From Rivibacter sp049446155 (GTDB taxonomy: Bacteria; Pseudomonadota; Gammaproteobacteria; Burkholderiales; Burkholderiaceae_C), in NCBI RefSeq assembly GCF_049446155.1, contig NZ_JBMSEE010000009.1, positions 62,001-126,000 on the forward strand: a stretch of 64,000 nt of DNA, given 5' to 3'. The position numbers were made by a program, and so were the translations under genes. Shown in pieces: positions 53,001 to 61,766 of the stretch. The first letter of the stretch is position 1. The number at the start of each line of letters is the position of its first letter. The notes beneath the pieces are model-generated. The model made no database searches. It was not told the DNA's origin and was given only the letters and a program-made list of their open reading frames with translations.

Positions 53001-56000
53001 GTTCTGCACCAGCGGCGCGTCCGAGCCGTTCGGGCCGGCGCTGACGCCGCTGCCGCTGGTCGGCACGATGCCCGGCAGCGAGCCGGCGCCGGTGACGGTG
53101 CCCGCGCGCGTCAGGCCCGGCAGGTAGCCGGCCGGCCGCGTCTCGGTGACCGTGTAGCTGCCCGGCGCGACGTTGTTGAACACGTAGTCGCCGTTGGCGT
53201 CGGTGGTCGTGGTCAGCGAGACCGCGTTGCCGTTGTCGTCGGTGCCGGTGAGCGCGATCGCCACGCCGGCCAGGCCGGGTTCGGTGGCGAGTGCGCCCTG
53301 GCTGCCGTCGCCGTTGCGGTCGTAGTAGCTGCGGCCGCGGATCTGGCTGCTGGTGAGCTCGCCGAACAGGTAGTCGCCGAGCGACGCCGGCGTGCCGGTG
53401 GCCGCGATCACGACGCCCTGGATCACGTTGCCGCTGGGCTGCGCGCTGCCGGGCTGGCCGTTCGGGTTGGCCTTGCCGGGCGCGTAGGTGGCCGGCTGGG
53501 TCTCGGTGATCGTGTAGCCGGCAACGCCCGACGGCGGCACGTTGAGGAACTCGTAGCGGCCCGGCTGGCCGGCAATCGGCGTGGCGACGATGTCGACCGG
53601 CGTGCCGCCGCTCGACGTGCCGGTCAGGCGCAGCGTCACGCCGGTGATGCCTGCGTCGCCGGCGGCCGGCACGCCGTCGTTGTTGGCGTCCTCGAACACG
53701 CGCACGGTCACGCGCGGCAGGCGCTCGCCGAAGTCGTAGCCGTTGGCCGTCGCGTTGGAGAGCAGCGCGATGCCGCTGATGCGGTCGTTGACCGCGGTGC
53801 TGCCGCCGGCGCTGCCGGCGGTCTCGCTGCCGTCGGCAAAGCCGTCGGGCTGCGTCGGCTCGACGACCGTGTAGCTGCCCGGCAGCAGGCCGGCGAAGCT
53901 GTAGCTGGCGTCGGCGGCGCTGGTCGTGCTCGCGTTGACCGCGTTGCCGAACATGTCGGTGCCGCTGAGCTGCAGCGTCACGCCGGCGATGCCGGGTTCG
54001 CCCGCGGTGAAGGCGTCGTTGTAGTCGGCGTCGCGGTAGACGCGCCCGGCGATCGAGCCGGTGCGCACTTCACCGAACAAGTTGTTGGTGGAGCTGCCGC
54101 CGGTGCCCAGCACCACGTTCTGGATCACGTTGGCGTTGGAGCCGTTGGGGCCGCTGGTCACGCCCGCGCCGCTGGTGGGCACGGTGCCGGCGGTCGAGCC
54201 GGCGCCGCTCACGCCGCCGGCGCGGGTGATGCCCGGCTGGTAGGCGCCGGGCTGCGTTTCGGTGACGCTGTAGCTGCCGGCCGGAACGTTGAAGCTCCAG
54301 TTGCCGCTCGCGTCGCTGGTGGTCGTGCGCGTGACCGGGTTGCCGAGGCTGTCGGTGCCGGTCAGCGTGAGCGTCACGCCGGCGATGCCGGGCTCGCCCG
54401 CGTCGGGCTGGCCGCTGCCATTGAGGTCTTCATAGACGCGGCCCGACAGCACCGAGGTCTGCACCGTCACCGAGCCGCTGCCGAAGTTGTTGCCGGCGTT
54501 CGGATTGGCGCCGCCGTTGGTGTCGCCGGAGCCCGTGGTGACGATGGTCGCGGTGTTGGTCAGCACCGTGCCGTTGACCGGGCTGCTGACCAGTTGCACC
54601 GGGATGCGCACCGTGGCCGTGCCGCCCGAGGGCATGCTCGTGATCGCGCAGCTCGTGCTGTTGCCGCCGGCCGTGCCGGTGCAGGTGGGCGCCGCGGGCG
54701 TGAAGCTGCCCGAGGTCACCGTGAACACCGGCGTGCCGGTGAGCTGGAAGCCGGCCGGCAGCGTGTCGGCGAAGCTGGTCGTCTCGGCCGCCTGCGGGCC
54801 GTTGTTGCGCAGGTTCACCAGCCAGTCGAAGCCTTGGCCCTGCGCGATCGTCGCCAGCGGCGTGGTCGTGCCGCCGACCACCGCGGTCTTGTCGACCACC
54901 TGCACGTCGGCCTTGAAGCGGAAGGTCGTCGGCTCGGTGGTGCTGTTGTTCGCCTGCGGATCGAAGGCGTCCATCGACGCGTTGGCGAAGCGCACCGACG
55001 CGGCGTTGGAGAACGTGCCCTTGTCGGCGCCGAGCAGGCGCACGCGCACCTGCACCGAGCTGGCTTCGCCGGTCGAGCCGCCGCCGGTGCCGCCGAGGCT
55101 GGCGATCGTGCAGCTGATGCTGCCGCCCGCCGCACCCACGGTGACGCCCGAGGTGTCGCAGCTCACGCCGGCCGGCAGCGGCGTCACGACCTGCACGAAG
55201 GTCGGCGCGCCGGCCGCCGACGGCAGCGTGTCGGTCAGCACGACGTTCTCGGCCGTCGACGCGCCGTTGTTGGTGACGGTGACGGTGTAGGTGACCTGGT
55301 CGCCGACGTTGATCGGGTCGGCGTCGTCGGTCTTGTTGACGATCAGGTCGTACGTCGGCGCGTTGATCGTCGTCGCCTGCGTCGCGCTGTTGTTGGCAGC
55401 GCCGCCGGCGATCTCGGGCGTCGTCGTCGAGACCGTCACCTGGTTGGTGATCGAGCCGCTGCCGCCCAGCGCGGCCGCGAGCGCGGCGGTCGCGCGCATG
55501 CGCACCGTGACGGTCTGCTGCGAGCCGCGCGCGATCGAGGCCCAGCCGCACACCAGCGTGTCGTTGCCGGGGCCGGTCGTGCTGCCGGCGGTGGGCGAGG
55601 TGGTGCAGCTGCCGCCGCCGTTCGCGGTGGCCGACAGGAACACCAGGCCGGCGGGCAGCGTGTCGTTGACCGAGACGTTGAACGCGCGGCTCGCGCTGGT
55701 CGCCGAGGGGTTGCTGGCGGTGATGGTGTAGGTCAGCAGCTGGCCGGCCGACACCGGGTCCGGGTTGTCGGTCTTGGTCACCGCGACGTCGGCGCGCGCG
55801 ACGTAGAAGGCGCTGGCCGGCGTGTTGTTGTTGGCGTTGTTGTTCGTGAGGTTGGGATCGGCCTCGTTCTGTCCGAGCGCGAACGCGGTGTTGGTCACCG
55901 TGAACTGGTCGTCCGACGAGGTGCCGTCGCCGAAGTGGCGCACGCTCACCTGGTAGCGCGGGCAGTCGACGCCGGCCGTGCAGACCGGCAGGTTGGTGAT

Positions 56001-57944
56001 CGTGCAGTTGTTCAGCGACACCGCCGACCCCGACGGCGCGAGGCCGCAGCTGCCCAGCGTCGCGCTGCCCGCGACGGTGCTCAGCGAATACTGGCTCGCG
56101 TTCGCGTTGAAGACGTTGTTGAAGGTGTCGGTGACGGCGACGTTGGTCGCGGCCTGCGGGCCGGCGTTGACGACCTCGATCTCCCACACGATCGCCGAGC
56201 CGGCCTCCTGCCGGTTGCCGGACCCATCGCCCGCGCCGATCACGCGCTTGAGCACCGAGACATCGGCCTGCGCGGCATTCAGCTGCGGATTGACGCCGAC
56301 GCCGGTGCAGTCGTTGGCCGCGACGTTGTCGGCCGGTGCGTTGGCCGAGCTCACGCAGACCTGGTTGGTCAGCGTGCCGCCGGCCGCGGTGGCCTGCGCG
56401 TTCAAGGTGACCGCGCTGGTCGTCGCGTTGACCGCCAGCGAGACGTTGCTGCTGGTGCAGGTGATCGTGAGCGGGCCGGCCTGCGGGAAGCTGGCGCCGG
56501 CCGACGACGAACAGCTGAAGCCCACCGGCGGCGTGATGCTGTTGATCTGCAGGTTGGCCGGCACCGTGTCGGTCAGCGTGATCGTGCCGCTCGACGGGAT
56601 CGCGCTCGGGCCGAGGTTGGTGGTCGAGATGGTGTAGTTGAACGCCTGGTTCACCGGCACCGCGGCCTGCGGCCAGCTCTTGGCCTTGTTGGCGCGCAGG
56701 TCGGCGGCCGGGTCGATGACCGTCGTGTTCAGCGAGCCGTTGACCGGCGTGACGCCGGTCGCGCTCGCGGTCGCGGTGTTGACGATGCCGGCGCCGCTGG
56801 TCACGGCCTGCACCGGCGCGGTGATCGTGCCGAGCGAGACGTTGCTGCCGGCGCTGCCGCTGCCGCTGCGCGTGCAGCTGAGCGTGGCGCCGGTCGACGG
56901 GCAGGTGCTCGAGGCGGTGCAGGTCCACGCGCCGCTGGTGAACGTGGCCGGCGCGACCGCGCAGAAGTTGGCCGGCAGGTTGTCCTGCAGCTGTACGCCG
57001 GCGGGGAAGTCGCCGCTGTAGCGCACGGTGAACAGGAAGTTGAAGTTCTGGCCCACCTGCACCGGATCGGCGACCGACTTGGTCTTGGTCACCGACAGGC
57101 TGCTGCCCGCCGTGACCGCGGTGTTCGCGTTGGCGACGTTGTTGCTCGTGTCGCCATCGCCGACGCCGCCGGTGCCGCTCACGTCGGCCGAATGGGTCAG
57201 CGTCGAACTGCCGCCGACGCCGATGACGCCGGTCACGGTGACGCTGGCGTTGCCGCCGTTGGCGATGGCGCCAAGGCTGCAGCTCAGCGTGTTGCCGGCC
57301 AGCGAACAGCCGCCCGGCGTGCCGCTCAGCGTGAAGCCCGGCGGCACGTTGTAGGTCAGCGTCGACGACGGCGAGGCATTCGGCCCGGCGTTCGCGACGG
57401 TCAGCACGACGCTTTGGGTGCTGCCTGCGGCGGCACTGGCTGGCGCGTTGATCGCGAGCTGCAGGTCGGCGCCGGTGTTGACCGTCGTCGTCTCGCTTTG
57501 TGAAGCGCCGCCGTCCAGCGACGCGGTCACCGTGATCGTGCCGGCCGCCTGCGTGCGCACGCGCAAGGGCACTTGCACCGTGTCGAGCGCCGGGACATTG
57601 ATGCCGGTGCAGGTCACGGTGCCGGGCCCGGCCTGGCCGATCGACATGCCTGCGCACGAGACGCCGCCCGGCAGCGTGCCGGTGCCGGCATAGAGGCCGG
57701 CGGCCGGAATCGCGAAGTTCAGCGTGACATTGCTGCGCGCCACGCCGAGCGCGTCGCCGATGCCGACGGTGTAGGTGACCGTGCCGCCGGCGGGCACCGG
57801 GTCGGGGTTGTCGGGTATGCCGGTGACGACGAGCTGCGCATGGGCTGCGCCGGCAAAGGCCAGCAGCAACGCCGGCGCGATGGCGCGTTGGAACAGCGTC
57901 CCCGCGCGGCGCGCGAGGTTCGGCAACAGGCAATCGATGCTCAT
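50019..57944 (-). CDS. Giant exported DUF11 / SdrD-B repeat protein
   Basis: A 2641-residue protein. Signal peptide ends at AGAAHAQ (about residue 36). Residues about 37-1160 hold eight DUF11-type Ig-like repeats (starts near 37, 155, 280, 411, 560, 716, 865, 1010; e.g. VTKTDNPDPVSAGQLLTYTI). Residues about 1166-2110 hold eight SdrD-B/Cna-B-like repeats of about 120 residues, each with a Ca-binding-like D-x-N-x-x-G-x-x-D-x-G-E segment and mostly joined by an FGE linker. After a carboxypeptidase-regulatory-like domain come a ninth DUF11 (about 2301), a ninth Cna-B (about 2445) and a degenerate OmpA-like tail (about 2550-2635) lacking the GHTD motif. It has no LPXTG or autotransporter barrel. 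It is probably a surface adhesin or matrix protein held by the barrel protein encoded next. Confidence 0.82.
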   Translation of the reverse strand: MSIDCLLPNLARRAGTLFQRAIAPALLLAFAGAAHAQLVVTGIPDNPDPVPAGGTVTYTVGIGDALGVARSNVTLNFAIPAAGLYAGTGTLPGGVSCAGMSIGQAGPGTVTCTGINVPALDTVQVPLRVRTQAAGTITVTASLDGGASQSETTTVNTGADLQLAINAPASAAAGSTQSVVLTVANAGPNASPSSTLTYNVPPGFTLSGTPGGCSLAGNTLSCSLGAIANGGNASVTVTGVIGVGGSSTLTHSADVSGTGGVGDGDTSNNVANANTAVTAGSSLSVTKTKSVADPVQVGQNFNFLFTVRYSGDFPAGVQLQDNLPANFCAVAPATFTSGAWTCTASSTCPSTGATLSCTRSGSGSAGSNVSLGTITAPVQAVTSGAGIVNTATASATGVTPVNGSLNTTVIDPAADLRANKAKSWPQAAVPVNQAFNYTISTTNLGPSAIPSSGTITLTDTVPANLQINSITPPVGFSCSSSAGASFPQAGPLTITCTSSNVSLAVNATTSAVTLNAQATAAGGTLTNQVCVSSANAPADNVAANDCTGVGVNPQLNAAQADVSVLKRVIGAGDGSGNRQEAGSAIVWEIEVVNAGPQAATNVAVTDTFNNVFNANASQYSLSTVAGSATLGSCGLAPSGSAVSLNNCTITNLPVCTAGVDCPRYQVSVRHFGDGTSSDDQFTVTNTAFALGQNEADPNLTNNNANNNTPASAFYVARADVAVTKTDNPDPVSAGQLLTYTITASNPSATSASRAFNVSVNDTLPAGLVFLSATANGGGSCTTSPTAGSTTGPGNDTLVCGWASIARGSQQTVTVRMRATAALAAALGGSGSITNQVTVSTTTPEIAGGAANNSATQATTINAPTYDLIVNKTDDADPINVGDQVTYTVTVTNNGASTAENVVLTDTLPSAAGAPTFVQVVTPLPAGVSCDTSGVTVGAAGGSISCTIASLGGTGGGSTGEASSVQVRVRLLGADKGTFSNAASVRFANASMDAFDPQANNSTTEPTTFRFKADVQVVDKTAVVGGTTTPLATIAQGQGFDWLVNLRNNGPQAAETTSFADTLPAGFQLTGTPVFTVTSGSFTPAAPTCTGTAGGNSTSCAITSMPSGGTATVRIPVQLVSSPVNGTVLTNTATIVTTGSGDTNGGANPNAGNNFGSGSVTVQTSVLSGRVYEDLNGSGQPDAGEPGIAGVTLTLTGTDSLGNPVTRTTTSDASGNWSFNVPAGSYSVTETQPGAYQPGITRAGGVSGAGSTAGTVPTSGAGVTSGPNGSNANVIQNVVLGTGGSSTNNLFGEVRTGSIAGRVYRDADYNDAFTAGEPGIAGVTLQLSGTDMFGNAVNASTTSAADASYSFAGLLPGSYTVVEPTQPDGFADGSETAGSAGGSTAVNDRISGIALLSNATANGYDFGERLPRVTVRVFEDANNDGVPAAGDAGITGVTLRLTGTSSGGTPVDIVATPIAGQPGRYEFLNVPPSGVAGYTITETQPATYAPGKANPNGQPGSAQPSGNVIQGVVIAATGTPASLGDYLFGELTSSQIRGRSYYDRNGDGSQGALATEPGLAGVAIALTGTDDNGNAVSLTTTTDANGDYVFNNVAPGSYTVTETRPAGYLPGLTRAGTVTGAGSLPGIVPTSGSGVSAGPNGSDAPLVQNIRLGSPGSSSSNNNFASVRAASIAGHVYADTAPPNGQRDAGEAPMPGVTVTLSGTDFLGRTVSRTLTTAADGSYSASDLLPGSYQLDETQPAGAGDGPEHLGSVGGTPRGSANPGGVNDRFGAIALVSEEAGVDYDFGERGGQITGRVYVDSNGNGQRDAGELPIAGVTLTLTGTSAGGLPVNLTATTDADGLYLFDGVLPSNASGYTIAETQPVTYADGADSIGRLNGTPSGSPVANDRIGAIVYSGGGGDGYDFGERGATLAGSVFNDANGNGTRDGGDLPLAGVVITLTGTDAAGQPVSRTTTTARDGSYRFPDLPLDNGAGYTLVQSPVPDSTHAGESPGSLGGTVPAPRQLNVKLPTVAANGVAYDFFERSTAPAAVSGRVWRDTDHDRQADADEPPVAGWTVELVACIDGGSACANTGMVVLDTRTTASDGSYRFDSVVPGAYQVRFRDPQGRLVGGVWPTDPVLNAPNGSFPTVPGMAPRGWIPLSASTGVTVINQDLPLDPGGVVFDSLSAEPVAGAVVTLNGPSGFDAAAHLLGGSASLTTGPGGEYQFFLLPGAPAGDYTVTVTPPAGYVNSLTYPPATGPLDALACAAPGTSGPVRGSEACIVSAAARPVAGAAAPYFLAWQMGAAGARPVVNNHIPLDREGAGTAIELRKTTSKLTVKKGEPVPYVITARNASGGAIGNVALVDTLPPGFKYLDGSLTVQTLPDGPVVAVKPSVVGRQLTLADQNFVLGETKRLSMVLAVGVGVGEGQYVNSVLATQGAGGRVLSNTATAAVRVVPDALFDCTDVIGKVYDDKNANGWQDDGEPGIPNVRIATVNGLLVNTDADGRYHIACAAVPKEGTGSNLVLKLDERTLPSGYRVTTENPAAERATRGKAIKLNFGATVHRVVRLDLKAAAFVAGEPALQPAHQARLDEAVAALAERPSILRLAYQPAAGEPVELGERRLAALKAALLERWTAYGRAQRKTLFNLDIEVERVPSSLNR
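51780..54460 (-). repeat. Array of eight SdrD-B/Cna-B-like coding repeats
   Basis: Units of about 360 bases begin near 54448, 54062, 53710, 53350, 52945, 52585, 52225 and 51870. Protein similarity is clear (G-x-V-Y-x-D-x-N-G, G-V-T-L-T-L-T-G-T, S-Y-T-V-T-E-T-Q-P), while DNA identity between units is moderate, so they are old duplications rather than a recent expansion. Confidence 0.7.
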
Positions 57945-58191
57945 CGTTCGTGTCCAGGCAAAGCGACCCCCTGCCCCGAACGGGCATCGAAAAATCGAGT
58001 GGGGGTGTCAGCCGGTGGTCCGGCCTTGTGATGACGGTGCCGCCGCGCAAGCAAGCGACCCGTGCGGCGCGGACTGTACGAACGACGCGTGACGGCGCGC
58101 AGAACCGCTGACCATTGTTGACATTCGTTCACCGCGAACGTGCACCAGGACACGAAGCGCGGCCCGCGAGCGGCCACGCGCGGCGGCTTCG
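57945..58191. promoter_or_regulatory. Upstream region of the giant surface gene
   Basis: 247 bases without a gene, between the CHASE2 kinase stop and the giant gene start. It contains a CGTTC-ACCGC-GAACG dyad on the far side and no convincing terminator, so read-through from the kinase unit is possible. No clear -35/-10 pair was found. Confidence 0.3.
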
Positions 58192-60129
58192 TCAGTGCCG
58201 GGCGGGCGGCAGCTCGATGAAGAAGACGTTGCCCATCGCGTGGGCCTGCCAGGCGGCGCGGCCTTCGTGCCGGCGCGCGACCGCGCTCACGAAGGCCAGG
58301 CCGAGGCCCGCGCCGCCAGCCTCGCCGCGCCCGCGGCGAAACGGCAGGAACAGCTCGGCCGCGGTCTCGGGCGACAGCGGTGCGCCCGAATCTGCCACCT
58401 CGACGCGCCAGCCGGACTCGCTGCGCGCGAGCCGGCAGTGCACGCGATCGCCGGCACGGCTGCCGTGACGAAGTGCGTTGTCGATCAGGTTGAGCAGCGC
58501 GCGCGTGAGCATCGTGCGGTCACCGGTGATCAGGCATTCATCGTCGCCGCCGTCGCCGACGATCTCGACCGAACGCCGCTGCGCCTGCGGCCAGCAGCCG
58601 TCGATCGCCTCGATCAGCAGGTCGCGCAGGTCCAGCGTTTCCATGCGGTAGCCGTGCGCCGAGCCGGCGCGCGCGAGCTGAATGAAGCCCTCGGCCAGCG
58701 CCAGCGCGCGCCGCGTGTGCGACTCGATCGCGGCGAGATCGGCGCCACGCGGGCGCATCTCGATGAGCGCCAGCGTGGCCGACAGCGGCGCGCGCAAGTC
58801 GTGCGAGAGGAAACGCACCGCCTCCTCGCGCTGGCGCTCGAGCGAGCGCAGCTGCTGCGCCGCGGCCGACAGCGCGGCGATGCGGCGATCAAGCAGGTCG
58901 CCGGCCGCCGGCGCGAGCCCGGCGCGTTCGTCGGGCGGCAAGCGGCGCAAGTTGCGCTTGAACTCGCGCTCGAGGTAGTTCAGCGCGGTCTCGAGCCGGT
59001 GCCAGCTCCACAGCGGATACAGCAGCAGCAAGCCGAGCATGGCGGCCGCCGGCGGCCACTGCAGCGCGAATGCGTGGCGCAGCCACCAGGCCAGTGCGAG
59101 CACGGCGGGCAGCAGCGCCAGCGTGAGCAGCAGCGCGGCGCGCGGACGCAGGAAGCGCAGCGCCGCCATCGCCAGCAGCAGCGGCGCGACGGCAAGCGCG
59201 GCGCCCTCGGCCGGCGAGGTGCTGCGCAGCCAACGCCCCTCGCGCAGCGCGTCGAGCGCCTGCGCCGCGATCTCGACGCCGGGCATCAGCGCGCCGCGGC
59301 CGCTGACCGGCGTCAGGTAGGCGTCGCTCAGGCCGGGCGCGGTGGCACCGACAAGCACGATCGCGTCGCGGATCTGCGCCGGATCGACGCGGCCTTCGAG
59401 CACGTCGACGTACGACAGCCGCCGCAGGTGGCCGGGCGGCCCGCTGAACGGGATCGGGAAGTGCTGCTCGCGGCGCCACCAGCGCGCCGCCTCGGCCTCG
59501 GCATCAGCCGCTTCGTGACGCCCGGCCGGCAGGCGCGGCGCGACGCCGGCGACCCGCGCCAGCGACCAGGCGAAGTGGTCCCACAGCACGTTGCCGAAGC
59601 CTTCGCGCAGGAAGACGCCGCGCGCGATGCCGTCGGCTTCGAGCCCGACATGCAGATGGCCGAGGCCGGCGGCCGCGCTCGCGAGCACCGGCACCGGCAG
59701 CGAGACGATGGCCTCGCCGCCTTGCAGCGGCGCCATGCGCAGCGGCAGCACGACGCGGCCGTTGCGCCGCATCGCATCGGCCAGCACGCGATCGTCATCG
59801 TCGTCCGGCTCGGAGAACAGCAGGTCGAGGCCGACGGCGCGCGGCCGCATCGGCGTCAGCGCATCGAGCAGTTGCGCATGCACCACCCGAGGCCATGGCC
59901 AGCGGCCCAGCGCCGTGAGGCTGGCGTCGTCGATCGCGACGATCACGACGTCGGCCGGCGCCGGTCGCGGCGTCCAGGCCAGCAGGCGGTCGGCGATCAG
60001 CGCGTCGACGCGGCCGAGGCCGTTGACCGCGCCGAGCGCCGCGACGCCGAGCGCGAACAGCAGCCACAGCATCCCGCGCAGCCGCCTTTGCAGGCCGCGC
60101 AGCCGCCGCGCGGGGCGTGCCGCCGGCAT
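58192..60129 (-). CDS. CHASE2-domain sensor histidine kinase
   Basis: A 645-residue inner-membrane kinase. First transmembrane segment at about residues 20-40, periplasmic CHASE2 domain at about 45-290 (ADVVIVAIDDASLTALGRWPWPR, RAVGLDLLFSEPD, IVLVGATAPGLSD), three transmembrane helices at about 310-380, then dimerisation/phospho-acceptor helix with FLSHDLRAPL (His about 443), N box LLNLIDNALRHG (about 549) and G2 box GGAGLGLAFVSAVARRHEG. The G1 motif is DSGAP rather than D-x-G-x-G. Its start overlaps the LysM-FecR stop (TGATG), so the pair is coupled; its partner is the response regulator first in the unit. Confidence 0.88.
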   Translation of the reverse strand: MPAARPARRLRGLQRRLRGMLWLLFALGVAALGAVNGLGRVDALIADRLLAWTPRPAPADVVIVAIDDASLTALGRWPWPRVVHAQLLDALTPMRPRAVGLDLLFSEPDDDDDRVLADAMRRNGRVVLPLRMAPLQGGEAIVSLPVPVLASAAAGLGHLHVGLEADGIARGVFLREGFGNVLWDHFAWSLARVAGVAPRLPAGRHEAADAEAEAARWWRREQHFPIPFSGPPGHLRRLSYVDVLEGRVDPAQIRDAIVLVGATAPGLSDAYLTPVSGRGALMPGVEIAAQALDALREGRWLRSTSPAEGAALAVAPLLLAMAALRFLRPRAALLLTLALLPAVLALAWWLRHAFALQWPPAAAMLGLLLLYPLWSWHRLETALNYLEREFKRNLRRLPPDERAGLAPAAGDLLDRRIAALSAAAQQLRSLERQREEAVRFLSHDLRAPLSATLALIEMRPRGADLAAIESHTRRALALAEGFIQLARAGSAHGYRMETLDLRDLLIEAIDGCWPQAQRRSVEIVGDGGDDECLITGDRTMLTRALLNLIDNALRHGSRAGDRVHCRLARSESGWRVEVADSGAPLSPETAAELFLPFRRGRGEAGGAGLGLAFVSAVARRHEGRAAWQAHAMGNVFFIELPPARH

Positions 60130-61766
60130 CAGCGGCTCAGCCGCACCGCCTGGCCGTCGCCGAAGCGCAGCGGCGTGCCGTCGCCGGTGCACACGTCGGC
60201 GTCGGTATGCACCAGCCGCGGCGGCGAGAACGGCGAGCGTCGTCCGTGCTCGTCGATCGCCTGCAGCCGCAGCGCATAGGGCGCGCAGCGCGGCGCGACG
60301 GCCAGTTCCAGGCGGCCGCCGCTGACCTCCTGGTCCTGCAGCAGCTGCGCGAAGCCCGTGTCGGCGGCGACCTGCACGCGATAGCGCAGGCCCGGCGCCG
60401 GCGTCCATTGCACGCTGTTCCCGTCGATCGCGATCTGCTCGCCCTGCGGCGGCTGCGGCAGCGGCACGACGCGGAACCGGCCGGCATCGCTGAACGGACC
60501 GCGCTCGAGCCGGCCCGCATCGGGCGCGAGCGAGGCGACGCGCCAGCGGATCTCGCCTTCGGGCAGCTCGTCGAGCGCGAAGCGGCAGCGCCCGCCTTCG
60601 CTGCGCCGCTCGAGCAGCAGCGGATCGAAGCGGTCGTTGGTGGCGACTTGCAGCAAGTAGCCCTGCGCCTGCGGCACCTCGGTGCAGACGATCTCGACCT
60701 CGCGCGGGGCGCTGACCTGGCCGTCGAGCGGCGAGCGCGCCAGCGGCGCGACCGGCTCGGTCTTGATCCACACGCCGCCCAGCGCCTCCTCGCCGAGCAG
60801 GCCGTGCTCGTCGATCGCCCGGGCGCGCACGCGGTAGCGGCCGTCGGGCAGGCCGTCGACCGCCAGCGGCAGCGGCCCTTCGACGGTGGCCAGCACGCGC
60901 GCGAAGCTGTCGTCGTCGCTCAGCTCGACGCGCACGCGTGCCGCTGACGCCGCGGCGCGCAAGGGCAGCGTGCCCGGCATGCGCTCGACGCGCTCGTCGA
61001 GCCGCGGCAGCCCGGGCGCGGGCAGCAAGGGCTTGAGCAGCGGTGCCGCGCCGCGTTGCACGACCGCGCCGTGGCCAGCGGCTACCGCTGCCGGCTGGCC
61101 CCGCCCGGCCTGCACCTCGACGCGGCCCTCGACGACGTCGGCCGTCACCGGTCCTTGGCCCTGCGCCGCGACGGCGACGCCGAAGCGCGTGCCGCGCACG
61201 CCGGTGGTGGCCAGCGGCGTCTTCACCTCGAAGCGCGAGCCGGGCGACTGCGGCGCGGCCGTCGCGTCCACGCGGCCCTTGTCGAGCTGGATCAGCGTGC
61301 TGCCCCGGCGCGCCTGCGCCAGCTCGCGCAGCCGCAGCAGCTTCGAGCGGCTGTTCGACTGCAGCTGCAGCAGCGAGCCGTCGTGCAGCCGCAGGCTGAC
61401 GAAACCCTGGGCGCCGACCTCGAGCGACGCGCCCTCGCCCAGCGTGTCGCCGATGCGCAGCGTGGCGCCGTCGGCGCGGACCGGGCCGCGCACGTACTCG
61501 ACGCGCGCCGTCACCGGCTCGCCCTTGAGCAGCGCCAGCGGCAGCTGCAGCCGCTGGCCCGGCTGCAGTTTCGCGGGCTGCGCGAGCCGGTTGAGCCGCG
61601 CGACCAGCGGCCACTGGCGGGCATCCTCGAACAACCGCTGCGCGATCAGGTAGAGCGACTCGCCGCGCTGGACCTCATAGTCGACCGTGTCGTCCTGGGC
61701 CTGCGCGGCGGCCGCACCGAGCAAGGCGGCGACCGTGGTCGCCGCCGTAAGAAGGCGCAAGCTCAT
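60129..61766 (-). CDS. Exported LysM-FecR domain protein
   Basis: A 545-residue periplasmic protein. Signal peptide ends at AAAAQAQ (about 23). LysM at about 29-76 (YEVQRGESLYLIAQRLFEDA, then LQPGQRLQLP) binds peptidoglycan. FecR domain at about 100-215 (GASLEVGAQGFVSLRLHDGS, FEVKTPLATTGVRGTRFGVA). Residues about 270-540 form three or so fibronectin-like beta modules (YRVRARAIDEHGLLGEE, YRVQVAADTGFAQLLQD). Start overlaps the response-regulator stop (ATGA) and its end overlaps the kinase start, so it is likely an accessory sensor for the CHASE2 domain. Confidence 0.83.
   Translation of the reverse strand: MSLRLLTAATTVAALLGAAAAQAQDDTVDYEVQRGESLYLIAQRLFEDARQWPLVARLNRLAQPAKLQPGQRLQLPLALLKGEPVTARVEYVRGPVRADGATLRIGDTLGEGASLEVGAQGFVSLRLHDGSLLQLQSNSRSKLLRLRELAQARRGSTLIQLDKGRVDATAAPQSPGSRFEVKTPLATTGVRGTRFGVAVAAQGQGPVTADVVEGRVEVQAGRGQPAAVAAGHGAVVQRGAAPLLKPLLPAPGLPRLDERVERMPGTLPLRAAASAARVRVELSDDDSFARVLATVEGPLPLAVDGLPDGRYRVRARAIDEHGLLGEEALGGVWIKTEPVAPLARSPLDGQVSAPREVEIVCTEVPQAQGYLLQVATNDRFDPLLLERRSEGGRCRFALDELPEGEIRWRVASLAPDAGRLERGPFSDAGRFRVVPLPQPPQGEQIAIDGNSVQWTPAPGLRYRVQVAADTGFAQLLQDQEVSGGRLELAVAPRCAPYALRLQAIDEHGRRSPFSPPRLVHTDADVCTGDGTPLRFGDGQAVRLSR

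Noticed and set aside
51780..54460. CRISPR or recent tandem duplication
   Set aside because: Periodicity of about 360 bases is a coding-domain repeat with diverged DNA; no short direct repeats with unique spacers occur anywhere in the window.
50247..57503. A 2418-codon stop-free plus-strand reading frame
   Set aside because: It is the antisense of the giant repeat gene. High GC with strong third-position bias leaves antisense frames open; the translation is low-complexity Arg/Ala/Val/Gly with no domain or signal peptide.
50019..57944. A sortase-type or autotransporter classification of the giant protein
   Set aside because: No LPXTG-like motif, no C-terminal translocator barrel and no RTX nonapeptides are present.
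54430..58050. A 1206-codon minus-strand frame inside the giant gene
   Set aside because: A shifted frame of the repeat protein; Arg/Gln/His-rich with no domain, while the chosen frame has the signal peptide and repeats.
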